A DNA stretch of 64,000 nt from DASZOC01 sp035550975 (GTDB lineage Bacteria > Actinomycetota > CADDZG01 > WHSQ01), in contig DASZOC010000054.1 of assembly GCA_035550975.1 (NCBI GenBank), positions 7,035 to 71,034 of the forward strand, given 5' to 3'. This document shows positions 49,916 through 57,879 of this stretch, piece by piece. Made by a program: the position numbers and the translations under genes. Positions within the stretch are counted from its first letter, which is position 1. Each line of letters begins with the position of its first letter. The notes below the pieces were generated by a model that ran no database searches, was not told the origin of the DNA, and worked only from the letters and a program-made list of their open reading frames with translations.

Positions 49916-51625
49916 TCAACCGGTGCGCTCGCGGCGCCGTAATGCGTCCGACGCACGCGCCACGCGTGCGCCGATGCCGCGTCGTGGGGGAACGGGGGGA
50001 GCAACCGCGAGGCCACGTTCGCGCTCGACCTCGGCGCGGTGATCTTCCATCTCGCGTTTGCGATCCGCGCGGCCCCATCCATGGACCCGCGCCAGGGTAT
50101 CCAGGCCGCGGCTTCCTTCACCGATACCTGCGTTCCGGTCGGTGATGGCCAGCCGCGTCCTGCGCGCGAGCAGATCGGATAGATGCACGGCCATCTCGTG
50201 GCGGCCCGCATAGATAGCTTCGGCAGTGATCGGAACGTACCCGGCCGCGATCGGTGCGGTCGCCCCTTCGGTCTCTGCGACCCTCAGCACGTCGGTCGCA
50301 CGATCCCCGTACGCCCGCACCAGGTTGTGAGCGACGTCCTCGCCGAGACCGAGCGACACGCACCTGCGTCCGACGTCGATACGTAAGCGTTCGAGGTCGC
50401 TGGAGCCCAACCGGATCCACCGCGTTTTTGACCTCCCGTTGTTGCCCAGCTCGCGCGCGACGCGGTCGGTCGCGTCCTGGGCCATACGGCGGTACGTCGT
50501 CATCTTCCCCCCGGTGATGCCGATGATCCCGGGCGCGATGTCGTAGATCGAGTGCTTGCGCGACAGATCCGCGGTCGAGCCCGCCCGGCCCTGCACCAGC
50601 GGCCGCAGGCCCGCATAAGCGCCGGCGATGTCCTCGGGAACGAGCCCGAGGTCGAAGGTTGCGTTCAACGAGTCGAGCACGTAGTTGCGGTCGGCCTCTT
50701 CGACGACGGGAAAGTCGAGACTGCCCTCGTAAGCGGTATCGGTCGTGCCGACCAACACCGCGTCGAGCCACGGCAAGACGAACAGCATCCGGCGCCGCTC
50801 GACGTCGGGGATGAAAGCCGCGGTGTCCGCGAGGGGCAAGGCGTCCTTGCGGAACATCAGATGTATGCCTTTGGACGGACGCAGCCGAGGTTGCGCGGCC
50901 TCGTTCGCTCGCGCTTCGAGCTTGTCCGCCCACACTCCGGCCGCGACGACGATCCTTCGCGCGAACACCTGGAACGACGTCCGGCTCACGGTGTCGGACA
51001 CGTCTGCCGCGCACACGCTGGGGCCGGGGTCCATGTTCACGACCTCGGCGTGGTTCGCCACGACGGCTCCGAACGCGGTCGCTTGCACCAGGTTCTCCAT
51101 GACCAGACGGACGTCGTCGGTGATGGCATCGTAGAAGAGGAACCCGCCCCGGATCTTGCCGCGGGGAAGCGCAGGTACCAGTGCCTCGGTCTCGGTGCTG
51201 CTCAGGTGACGGTGGATCTTCATATTACGGAAGCTCGCCAGCGCGTCGTAGGCCCACAAGCCAACGCCGAACTGGACCCGGCGCTTCCGGTCGGGCACGG
51301 ACAGCACCATCGGGATCGGCTCGACGAGGTGAGGAGCGAGCCGCCGCAACAGGTCCCGCTCGGTGCATGCCTCGCGCATCAGAGCGAACTCCCGCTGCTC
51401 TAGGTACCTGAGCCCCCCGTGGATCAGCTTCGAGGACTTGCTGGACGTCCCGCACGCGAAGTCACCGCGCTCGACCAGCCCCACCGACAGGCCCCTGCTG
51501 ATCGCGTCGAGACAGATGCCCGCACCGGTGATGCCACCGCCGACCACGAGCAGGTCGAGAGGCTCGCCGGGGGTCGTCGCAGCCAGGCGCCCCAGCGCTT
51601 CGTTCCGCTCGAGCAGCGCGGTCAT
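49916..51625 (-). CDS. glpD: Glycerol-3-phosphate dehydrogenase (FAD-dependent)
   Basis: A 569-residue respiratory flavoenzyme oxidising glycerol-3-phosphate to dihydroxyacetone phosphate at the inner membrane. The FAD motif is LLVVGGGITGAGICLDA, with CGTSSKSSKLIHGGLRYL and GITGGKMTTYRRMAQD as family blocks. The ATG at 51625 places the FAD motif at about residue 24; the longer frame to 51709 overlaps the upstream gene. Dihydroxyacetone phosphate also links to tpiA and the alkyl-DHAP-synthase-like protein. Confidence 0.95.
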   Translation of the reverse strand: MTALLERNEALGRLAATTPGEPLDLLVVGGGITGAGICLDAISRGLSVGLVERGDFACGTSSKSSKLIHGGLRYLEQREFALMREACTERDLLRRLAPHLVEPIPMVLSVPDRKRRVQFGVGLWAYDALASFRNMKIHRHLSSTETEALVPALPRGKIRGGFLFYDAITDDVRLVMENLVQATAFGAVVANHAEVVNMDPGPSVCAADVSDTVSRTSFQVFARRIVVAAGVWADKLEARANEAAQPRLRPSKGIHLMFRKDALPLADTAAFIPDVERRRMLFVLPWLDAVLVGTTDTAYEGSLDFPVVEEADRNYVLDSLNATFDLGLVPEDIAGAYAGLRPLVQGRAGSTADLSRKHSIYDIAPGIIGITGGKMTTYRRMAQDATDRVARELGNNGRSKTRWIRLGSSDLERLRIDVGRRCVSLGLGEDVAHNLVRAYGDRATDVLRVAETEGATAPIAAGYVPITAEAIYAGRHEMAVHLSDLLARRTRLAITDRNAGIGEGSRGLDTLARVHGWGRADRKREMEDHRAEVERERGLAVAPPVPPRRGIGARVARASDALRRRERTG

Positions 51626-51918
51626 ACGAGCCCCGACATCCAGCGGATCACCGTGGCCGCCCCGACCACGAGGAGCACGATCCCGACCAGTACCAGGGGG
51701 CCCAGCCACCAGTCGAGCTGGCGCCCGAGAGGGTCGTCGTCGCCTTCGATCTGTCGGCGAACGACGAGCTGCGGCCCGCCGAGCTGGGTGAAGTGAAGGT
51801 GCTCGCGCGAGCCCTCGACGACATCGGCCAGGCCCTGGAGGAGGTCGATCAACTCCTGCTCGTCGACGGTGATGGTCGCTTCGGGCAGCGCATCGCCGCG
51901 CCGGTCTTCGATCTTCAC
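51622..51918 (-). CDS. Small membrane-anchored protein, unknown function
   Basis: A 98-residue protein with a soluble acidic N-terminal part and one C-terminal membrane helix (WLGPLVLVGIVLLVVGAATV, about 70-89). It starts at a GTG preceded by GGGGAGG and overlaps glpD by 4 bases. Tail-anchored arrangement; it may help to hold GlpD at the membrane, which is inference from coupling only. Confidence 0.65.
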   Translation of the reverse strand: MKIEDRRGDALPEATITVDEQELIDLLQGLADVVEGSREHLHFTQLGGPQLVVRRQIEGDDDPLGRQLDWWLGPLVLVGIVLLVVGAATVIRWMSGLV

Positions 51919-51923
51919 GGGGC

Positions 51924-51929
51924 TATCCT
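51924..51929 (+). promoter_or_regulatory. Putative -10 element of the acyl-CoA dehydrogenase gene, leaderless type
   Basis: TATCCT ends 7 bases before the ATG at 51937. The same bases, read on the other strand, belong to the ribosome-binding site of the gene starting at 51918. Confidence 0.45.
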
Positions 51930-51936
51930 CCCCTAG

Positions 51937-53082
51937 ATGCCGGCCGACACCCGCCTACTAGACGACGACCAGCGCGCGCTGGTGGGCATGGTGCGTGAGG
52001 TCGCCGACGAGGTCTTCGCGCCTGCAGCGCCCGGTTACGAGGAACGCTCCGAGGACCCCACCCCGCTGTACAAGCAGCTCGCCGAGCTCGGTCTCACTGG
52101 GATCCCGTACCCGGAGGAACACGGGGGCGGGGGCCAGCCGTACGAGACCTACCTCATGGTGGTCGAGGAGATCGCGCGCGCCTACCTGGGCCTCGCGATC
52201 GGCCTCTCGGTCCACACGTTGTGTGCCTTCGCCGTCAACGGGTTCGGCAGCGACGAGCTGAAAGGCGACGTGCTGGCGAAACTGTGCGCGGGGGAGTGGT
52301 TCGGCGCGTACTCGCTCTCCGAGCCCGGCTCGGGATCGGACGCCGCCGCTATGACGACGAAAGCGGTGCGGGACGACGGGACGTATCGCCTTAGTGGCTC
52401 GAAGGTCTTCTGCACCCGCGGCGACGAGGCCGACTGCGTCCTGGTGATGGCACGGACCGGCGACGCGGGCCCCAAGGGGATCAGCGCGTTCATCGTCGAG
52501 AAGGGCATCGAGGGCTTCGGCGGCTCGAAGAAGGAAGACAAGATGGGGTGGCGCTCGTCACCGACGTGGATGCTGGCCCTCGACGATGCCGTCGTCCCCG
52601 AAGCGCGCCGCGTCGGAGACGAAGGACAGGGCTTCCGCATCGCGCTCGCGTCACTCGACTCCGGTCGCCTCGGGATCGCCGCGTGTTCGATAGGGCTCGC
52701 GCAGAGAGCACTCGACGAAGCGCTGTCTTTCACGCTCGAGCGCGAGCAGTTCGGCAAGCCCGTCGCTCACAACCAGGGTGTCCAGTTCATGCTCGCCGAC
52801 ATGACCACGCAGATCGAGGCGGGACGCGCCCTGTATCAGAAGGCCGCTCGACTCCGCGACCGCGGGCTCGACTATTCGATGCAGGCGGCGCAGGCGAAAC
52901 TGTTCTGCAGCGACGTCGCCATGCGCGTGACCACCGATGCCGTTCAGCTACACGGCGGCTACGGCTACGTCACGGAATATCCGGTCGAGAGGTTGATGCG
53001 CGAGGCCAAAGGTTTGCAGATCGTCGAGGGCACGAACCAGATCCAGCGTTTCGTGATCGGCCGCAAGCTGACCCACGCGTGA
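51937..53082 (+). CDS. Acyl-CoA dehydrogenase
   Basis: A 381-residue flavoenzyme introducing the 2,3-double bond of acyl-CoA. Family signatures are GAYSLSEPGSGSDAAAM (FAD/substrate), EREQFGKPVAHNQGVQF and the C-terminal QLHGGYGYVTEYPVERLMRE. The catalytic base is the glutamate of IVEGTNQIQR, the short/medium-chain position. It overlaps the next gene by 4 bases. Confidence 0.95.
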   Translation: MPADTRLLDDDQRALVGMVREVADEVFAPAAPGYEERSEDPTPLYKQLAELGLTGIPYPEEHGGGGQPYETYLMVVEEIARAYLGLAIGLSVHTLCAFAVNGFGSDELKGDVLAKLCAGEWFGAYSLSEPGSGSDAAAMTTKAVRDDGTYRLSGSKVFCTRGDEADCVLVMARTGDAGPKGISAFIVEKGIEGFGGSKKEDKMGWRSSPTWMLALDDAVVPEARRVGDEGQGFRIALASLDSGRLGIAACSIGLAQRALDEALSFTLEREQFGKPVAHNQGVQFMLADMTTQIEAGRALYQKAARLRDRGLDYSMQAAQAKLFCSDVAMRVTTDAVQLHGGYGYVTEYPVERLMREAKGLQIVEGTNQIQRFVIGRKLTHA

Positions 53083-54038
53083 AAGCGTTCGTCACCGGCG
53101 CGACGGGGTTCGTCGGCGGACATCTCGCGGCGAAGCTGATCGCGCGGGGCGACGAGGTCGTGGCTCTGGTGCGTTCACCGCACAAAGCCGGGGAGCTCAC
53201 GCGCCTCGGCGTAGACATCGTCCAAGGTGATCTCGACAGCACCGAGACCATGACGAACGCGATGAGAGGTTGCGATGCCGTTTTCCACGTCGCCGCGGGA
53301 TACAAGGTCGGTGTGTTCGAAGAAGGCTGCGACGAGATGCGGCGCGCCAACATCGTGGGGACGGAGAACGTGCTGCGCGCCGCGGTGGACGCCGACGTCG
53401 GTCGGATCGTGTACGTCTCGACACTCGGCTACTACGGCAACACTCGCGGGAAGGTGGTCGACGAGAGCTTCGAACGTAGCGACAAGGACTGGCTCACCTG
53501 CTACGACGAGACGAAGTTCAAGGCCCACGAGGTGGCGAAGCGCTTCGTCGCACAAGGAGCGCCGGTCCTCATCGCGCAACCGGGCGGGATCTACGGGCCC
53601 GGCGACACCTCCGACCTGAGCGTGCTCGTCGACCGCGTCAAGAAGGGCTGGATGAAGGTCAACCTGATGCCTTCCGTCGGCTTCAACTTCGTCCACGTCG
53701 ACGACGTCGTCGGCGGCCTGTTGTTGATCCACGACAAGGGCCGCGTGGGGCAGAGCTACAACCTCGGAGGTGAGATCACGACCCTCGGCGAGCTCATCGC
53801 GAAAGTGGCGCAGCTCGCCGGTCGTAAGTCCCCGAGACGGGAGGTCCCGATCGGCCTGATCAAGAGATCGGGGGGGCCGTGGAAGTACCTCGCGCCGTTG
53901 CTGGGCTTTCCTCCGAACCTGCGCGAGCTGATCCAGGCCTCCGACGGCGTCACCTACTGGGGGAGTGACGACAAAGCCCGCCGCGAGCTCGGCTACGCGC
54001 CGCGCACGCTCGACGTGGGTCTCCCCGACGTCGTCTGA
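53079..54038 (+). CDS. NAD-dependent epimerase/dehydratase (extended SDR)
   Basis: A 319-residue extended short-chain dehydrogenase. The Rossmann motif is TGATGFVGGHLAAKL and the catalytic YxxxK is intact in CYDETKFKAHE; the serine lies in VYVSTLGYYG. It resembles dihydroflavonol-reductase/hydroxysteroid-type members; the substrate is unknown. It starts at a GTG overlapping the acyl-CoA dehydrogenase stop. Confidence 0.9.
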   Translation: MKAFVTGATGFVGGHLAAKLIARGDEVVALVRSPHKAGELTRLGVDIVQGDLDSTETMTNAMRGCDAVFHVAAGYKVGVFEEGCDEMRRANIVGTENVLRAAVDADVGRIVYVSTLGYYGNTRGKVVDESFERSDKDWLTCYDETKFKAHEVAKRFVAQGAPVLIAQPGGIYGPGDTSDLSVLVDRVKKGWMKVNLMPSVGFNFVHVDDVVGGLLLIHDKGRVGQSYNLGGEITTLGELIAKVAQLAGRKSPRREVPIGLIKRSGGPWKYLAPLLGFPPNLRELIQASDGVTYWGSDDKARRELGYAPRTLDVGLPDVV

Positions 54039-54048
54039 GGACCGGGCG

Positions 54049-54960
54049 GTGGACGACAGCCTGACACTCCTCATCGACGCGCCCAGCCTGTTCTTCCGCG
54101 CGTTCTTCTCGACACCCGCGACCGTCACCACGCCGGAGGGCGCTCCAATCAATGCCGCGCACGGCTTCATGTACATGCTCGCGCGGCTGATCGAGGACCG
54201 GCGGCCCGACTACCTCGCGTGCGGGTCGGACGAGAACTGGCGCCCCCAGTGGCGGGTCGATCTCATCCCGTCCTACAAAGAGGTGCGCGCACAACCCGAC
54301 AGCCAGCAAGCGCAGACGGAGGTGACGCTGGGCCCGCAGGTCCCGGTTCTGTACGCGATGCTCGGGCTATTCGGCATCGCCGTCGTCGGGCATCCGGACG
54401 CCGAGGCCGAGGACGTCATCGGGACCCTCGCGGCGCGCGCTCCGGGCCGCGTCGACATCGTGTCGGGTGACCGTGACCTCTTCCAGCTGGTCGAAGACCC
54501 TCGTATCCGCGTGCTGTATCCGGTGCGCGGTGTCAGCAAGGTGGACGTGATCGACGAGGCCTACATCGCGACCAAGTACGGGATCCCGCCACGCGCGTAC
54601 CGCGACTTCGCCGTACTTCGAGGCGATACTTCCGACGGGCTACCCGGCGTCAGGGGGATCGGCGAGAAGACGGCCGCCTCACTTGTCACGAAGTACGGGA
54701 GCCTCGACACGATCCTGGATGCCGCACGCTCGGGAGCCCCCGGAACGCTGCTCGACAAGGTCCGGCGCGACCTCGACTACGTCGAGCGTGCGGTCGAGGT
54801 ATGCACGATCACGACCGACCTCGACCTGCCCGAGATCGACGTGACGCTCCCGGCCGAAGTAGACGAGGCCTCTGTCACCGCCGCCGCAGGCGGATTGGGC
54901 CTGAAGGGACCGGCGACCGCCCTCCTCCGCGCCCTCCAGAATCCGGCCGGAGTCAACTGA
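54049..54960 (+). CDS. Stand-alone 5'-3' exonuclease (PolI N-domain/FEN type)
   Basis: A 303-residue nuclease like the N-terminal domain of DNA polymerase I, without a polymerase domain. Metal-binding acidic residues lie in LLIDAPSLFFRAFF, DAEAEDVIGTLA and IVSGDRDLFQLV, and DTSDGLPGVRGIGEKTAASL holds the helix-3-turn DNA-binding motif. It would remove 5' flaps or RNA primers. The start is the GTG at 54049. Its 3' end overlaps the convergent regulator gene by 8 bases. Confidence 0.9.
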   Translation: MDDSLTLLIDAPSLFFRAFFSTPATVTTPEGAPINAAHGFMYMLARLIEDRRPDYLACGSDENWRPQWRVDLIPSYKEVRAQPDSQQAQTEVTLGPQVPVLYAMLGLFGIAVVGHPDAEAEDVIGTLAARAPGRVDIVSGDRDLFQLVEDPRIRVLYPVRGVSKVDVIDEAYIATKYGIPPRAYRDFAVLRGDTSDGLPGVRGIGEKTAASLVTKYGSLDTILDAARSGAPGTLLDKVRRDLDYVERAVEVCTITTDLDLPEIDVTLPAEVDEASVTAAAGGLGLKGPATALLRALQNPAGVN

Positions 54961-55402
54961 TGACGGGGCGGCCCTCGAAGGGGGTCGACAGGACGATCGT
55001 GGTCCGCGTGGTGACCTCCAGCTTGCTCCGGAGCGCGTCCACCAGCTCTTCCAGCGCCTCGGTCGACGGCGCCCGCACCAGTAACGCATAGGAGTTGTCG
55101 CCCGCCACGGAGTAACAGGACTCGACCAGCGGGAGCTCGCCGATCTTCGCCGGGATGTCGGTAGGGGACCGCGGCGTCAATGCCAGGCTCACGATCGCAG
55201 AGATCGGGAAGCCTGCGGCAGCGAGGTCCACGTCCGCCCGGTAGCCCCGAATGACGCCCTGCCGCTCGAGCTTGCGGACCCGGTCGTGTACCGAGGAGCC
55301 CGCGAGCCCCACCTGCTCGCCGATCTCGGCGAAACCGATGCGCCCGTTCGCGGCAAGCAGCGACAGGATCTTCCGGTCCCGTTCGTCCATACCGAATTCC
55401 AT
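54953..55402 (-). CDS. Lrp/AsnC-family transcriptional regulator
   Basis: A 149-residue regulator with an N-terminal helix-turn-helix (ILSLLAANGRIGFAEIGEQV and VHDRVRKLERQGVIRGY) and a C-terminal RAM ligand domain (about 65-145). Such proteins respond to amino acids. It is divergent from kamA across a 68-base gap with an inverted repeat, so it probably controls lysine degradation. The start may be ATG 55402 or 55390. Confidence 0.92.
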   Translation of the reverse strand: MEFGMDERDRKILSLLAANGRIGFAEIGEQVGLAGSSVHDRVRKLERQGVIRGYRADVDLAAAGFPISAIVSLALTPRSPTDIPAKIGELPLVESCYSVAGDNSYALLVRAPSTEALEELVDALRSKLEVTTRTTIVLSTPFEGRPVIS

Positions 55403-55418
55403 TCCTTTGGTAGGGTCT

Positions 55419-55447
55419 TTGACCTAAGATTATTCCGCACCGGTCAA
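55419..55447. promoter_or_regulatory. Inverted repeat in the lrp-kamA gap, candidate operator
   Basis: TTGACC (55419-55424) and GGTCAA (55442-55447) are perfect inverted copies 17 bases apart, with an AT-rich middle (TAAGATTATT). Centre spacing is 23 bases, about two helix turns, which suits an Lrp oligomer. TTGACC could also act as a -35 in either direction. Confidence 0.5.
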
Positions 55448-55470
55448 GACTATCGAGGACACTGCCAGCC

Positions 55471-56871
55471 ATGACGCCCGCCCTCGCCGCACCACGCCCG
55501 GACCGGTTGCGCGCGGTGACCGACGAGCGCGGCCGGGCCCAGCCCTACGTGTATCCGCCGGCCCGGGACTTCGTCGAGCCGGACTGGCGGCGCCTTCCGG
55601 GATACGCCGGCGTCACGGAGGCGGAATGGACGAGCGCGAGGTGGCAGCGTCTCCACAGCGTCAAGAACCTCGACGGCCTCCGGAAGGTCTTCGGCGACCT
55701 CCTGCCGCCAGACCTCGCCGAGTCGATCGCGCGGGATCAGGTCGAGAGGGCGACGATGTCGATGCTCGTCCCGCCCCAGATGCTCAACACGATGGACGAG
55801 CGCGACCTATGGGCCGACCCGATCCGCCACTACATGATCCCGGCGTTCGCCGACCGCCATCCCGAGTGGCCGTCGCATCCGCATTCCCAGCGCGACTCGT
55901 TGCACGAGGCGGACATGTGGGCGGTCGAGGGGCTCACGCACCGGTATCCGACGAAGGTGCTGGCCGAGCTGCTGTCTACGTGTCCCCAGTACTGCGGGCA
56001 TTGCACCAGGATGGACCTGGTCGGCAACAACGTTCCCCAAGTGCTGAAACACCGTTTCGAGCTGAAGCAGAAGGACCGTTACGACGCGATCGTCGACTAC
56101 CTGAGGGCGACGCCGACCGTGCGCGACGTCGTCGTCTCGGGCGGCGATATGGCGAACCTGCCGATCGCACACCTCGAGGACTTCGTCACACGCCTCATCG
56201 AGATCCCGCACGTCGGGGACATCAGGTTGGCGACGAAGGGTCTCATGGGCCTGCCTCAGCATTTCCTCCAGGACGACGTGCTCGCGGGGATGGAACGCAT
56301 GGCGAAGAAGGCACTGGAACACGACGTCGACGTGGCGATCCATACCCACGTCAATCACGCGAGCTCGCTGACGCCGTTGGTCGCGACCGCGGTCAAGAAG
56401 CTTCTGTCGATGGGCTTCAGGGACGTGCGCAACCAAGGCGTGCTGATGCGAGGCGTCAACGACACTCCGGAAGCGTTGCTCGATCTGTCCTTCACGCTGC
56501 TCGATAAGACGAAGGTGACGCCTTATTACTTCTATATGTGCGACATGATCCCGAACGCGGAGCACTGGCGCTTGGCGCTGCACGAGGCACAGGACCTCCA
56601 GCACGCGATCATGGGTTACCTGCCGGGCTTCGCGACACCTCGTATCGTCTGTGACGTGCCGTTCGTCGGGAAGCGCTGGGTCCATCAGGTCGACAGCTAC
56701 GACCGCGGCCTCGGCATCTCGTATTGGACGAAGAACTACCGGACGGGCATCGAGCACGACGACCCGGACGCCCTCGAGCGCAGGTATCCGTACTACGACC
56801 CGATCTATACGCTTCCGCCCGACGGCCAGGAGCACTGGCGGCGCCAGGCCCCCGCAACCGCTCGGGCATAG
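55471..56871 (+). CDS. kamA: Lysine 2,3-aminomutase (KamA family radical SAM)
   Basis: A 466-residue PLP-dependent radical SAM enzyme, likely converting L-lysine to L-beta-lysine. The iron-sulfur motif is CPQYCGHC (Cys171, 175, 178). The classical enzymes read CRHC with a following RRR; here it is CGHC-TRMDLVG. The PLP-lysine region reads CDVPFVGKRW in place of the classical PGGGGK. The operon with kamDE, kdd and kal supports a lysine substrate; glutamate 2,3-aminomutase is the main alternative. First gene of the lysine operon. Confidence 0.85.
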   Translation: MTPALAAPRPDRLRAVTDERGRAQPYVYPPARDFVEPDWRRLPGYAGVTEAEWTSARWQRLHSVKNLDGLRKVFGDLLPPDLAESIARDQVERATMSMLVPPQMLNTMDERDLWADPIRHYMIPAFADRHPEWPSHPHSQRDSLHEADMWAVEGLTHRYPTKVLAELLSTCPQYCGHCTRMDLVGNNVPQVLKHRFELKQKDRYDAIVDYLRATPTVRDVVVSGGDMANLPIAHLEDFVTRLIEIPHVGDIRLATKGLMGLPQHFLQDDVLAGMERMAKKALEHDVDVAIHTHVNHASSLTPLVATAVKKLLSMGFRDVRNQGVLMRGVNDTPEALLDLSFTLLDKTKVTPYYFYMCDMIPNAEHWRLALHEAQDLQHAIMGYLPGFATPRIVCDVPFVGKRWVHQVDSYDRGLGISYWTKNYRTGIEHDDPDALERRYPYYDPIYTLPPDGQEHWRRQAPATARA

Positions 56872-56877
56872 GCGCCG

Positions 56878-57879
56878 GTGGAACGCTTCGGGACCCACCG
56901 CTCGCTAGAGCCGCCGGGCGCGTTGCCTCAGCAAGCGGTTCGGCTCGATCCCAACGCGCCGCTCACACCCGACGAGCTCGCCATCGACGTCGACTACCTC
57001 AACATCGACTCGGCATCGTGGCGCGAACTCCGTGAGTCGACCGGTGGGGACGCCGACGCGATGGCGGCCCGGATCATGGACATCGTCGCCGCCCGCGGCA
57101 AGATGCAGAATCCCGTCACCGGTTCGGGCGGGATGCTCGTCGGCACCGTTTCGGAGCTCGGCTGCCATCGCTCCACGCCTGCCGTCGGGACGAGGATCGC
57201 GACACTGGTGTCGCTGAGCCTCACGCCACTCGTCCTGGACGAGATAGTCGAGCTGGACCCCGGCTCCGAGAAGGTCAAGGTCGCAGGGCGGGCGATCCTG
57301 TTCGGCTCCGGGATATACGCAGAGGTCCCGGACGACCTGCCCGACACGGTCGCGCTGGGCGTGCTCGACGTGTGCGGAGCACCGGCATGGATGGCGAAGC
57401 TGGCGCGGCCGGGCATGAACGTCGTAGTGATCGGGGCCGGCGGGAAGTCGGGGATGTTGGCGTGCGCGCAGGCGGCGCGGATCGTCGGGGCCGCCGGGCG
57501 CGTCCTGGGGCTGTGTTATCCGGAAGACACGGCAGTCGCGGCGAAGGAAGCAGGAGCCGAAGTGGTCGTCGTCGACTGCACGAGCGCGACCGACGTAGCC
57601 GCGGCGGTGTCCGATGCCCTGATGGGCGACGAGGCCGACCTCGTCTTCGTGTGCACGAACGTCCCGGGTTGTGAGGGCGGCGCGATCCTTGCCTGCTCCG
57701 ATGGCGGACGCATCGTCTTCTTCTCTATAGCTACGTCGTTCGCCGCCGCGGCGCTGCTTGCGGAAGGCGTGGGGAAGTCTTGCGAGATGACGATCGGCAA
57801 CGGCTACGTCGCCGGTCATGCCGAGCTGGCTCTGAATCTCGTACGCCATGACGAACGCTTGCTCGCGAGGTTCGCGTGA
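56878..57879 (+). CDS. kdd: L-erythro-3,5-diaminohexanoate dehydrogenase
   Basis: A 333-residue NAD-dependent enzyme oxidatively deaminating 3,5-diaminohexanoate to 5-amino-3-oxohexanoate. It has the family opening (RLDPNAPLTPDELAIDVDYL) and a Rossmann motif NVVVIGAGGKSGMLACAQA (about 180-198). Start GTG 56878, six bases after kamA. The stop overlaps the next start (GTGA). Confidence 0.9.
   Translation: MERFGTHRSLEPPGALPQQAVRLDPNAPLTPDELAIDVDYLNIDSASWRELRESTGGDADAMAARIMDIVAARGKMQNPVTGSGGMLVGTVSELGCHRSTPAVGTRIATLVSLSLTPLVLDEIVELDPGSEKVKVAGRAILFGSGIYAEVPDDLPDTVALGVLDVCGAPAWMAKLARPGMNVVVIGAGGKSGMLACAQAARIVGAAGRVLGLCYPEDTAVAAKEAGAEVVVVDCTSATDVAAAVSDALMGDEADLVFVCTNVPGCEGGAILACSDGGRIVFFSIATSFAAAALLAEGVGKSCEMTIGNGYVAGHAELALNLVRHDERLLARFA

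Noticed and set aside
49882..50211. N-terminal extension of the glpD-linked hydrolase.
   Set aside because: It overlaps the glpD coding region, is low-complexity and not part of the hydrolase fold.
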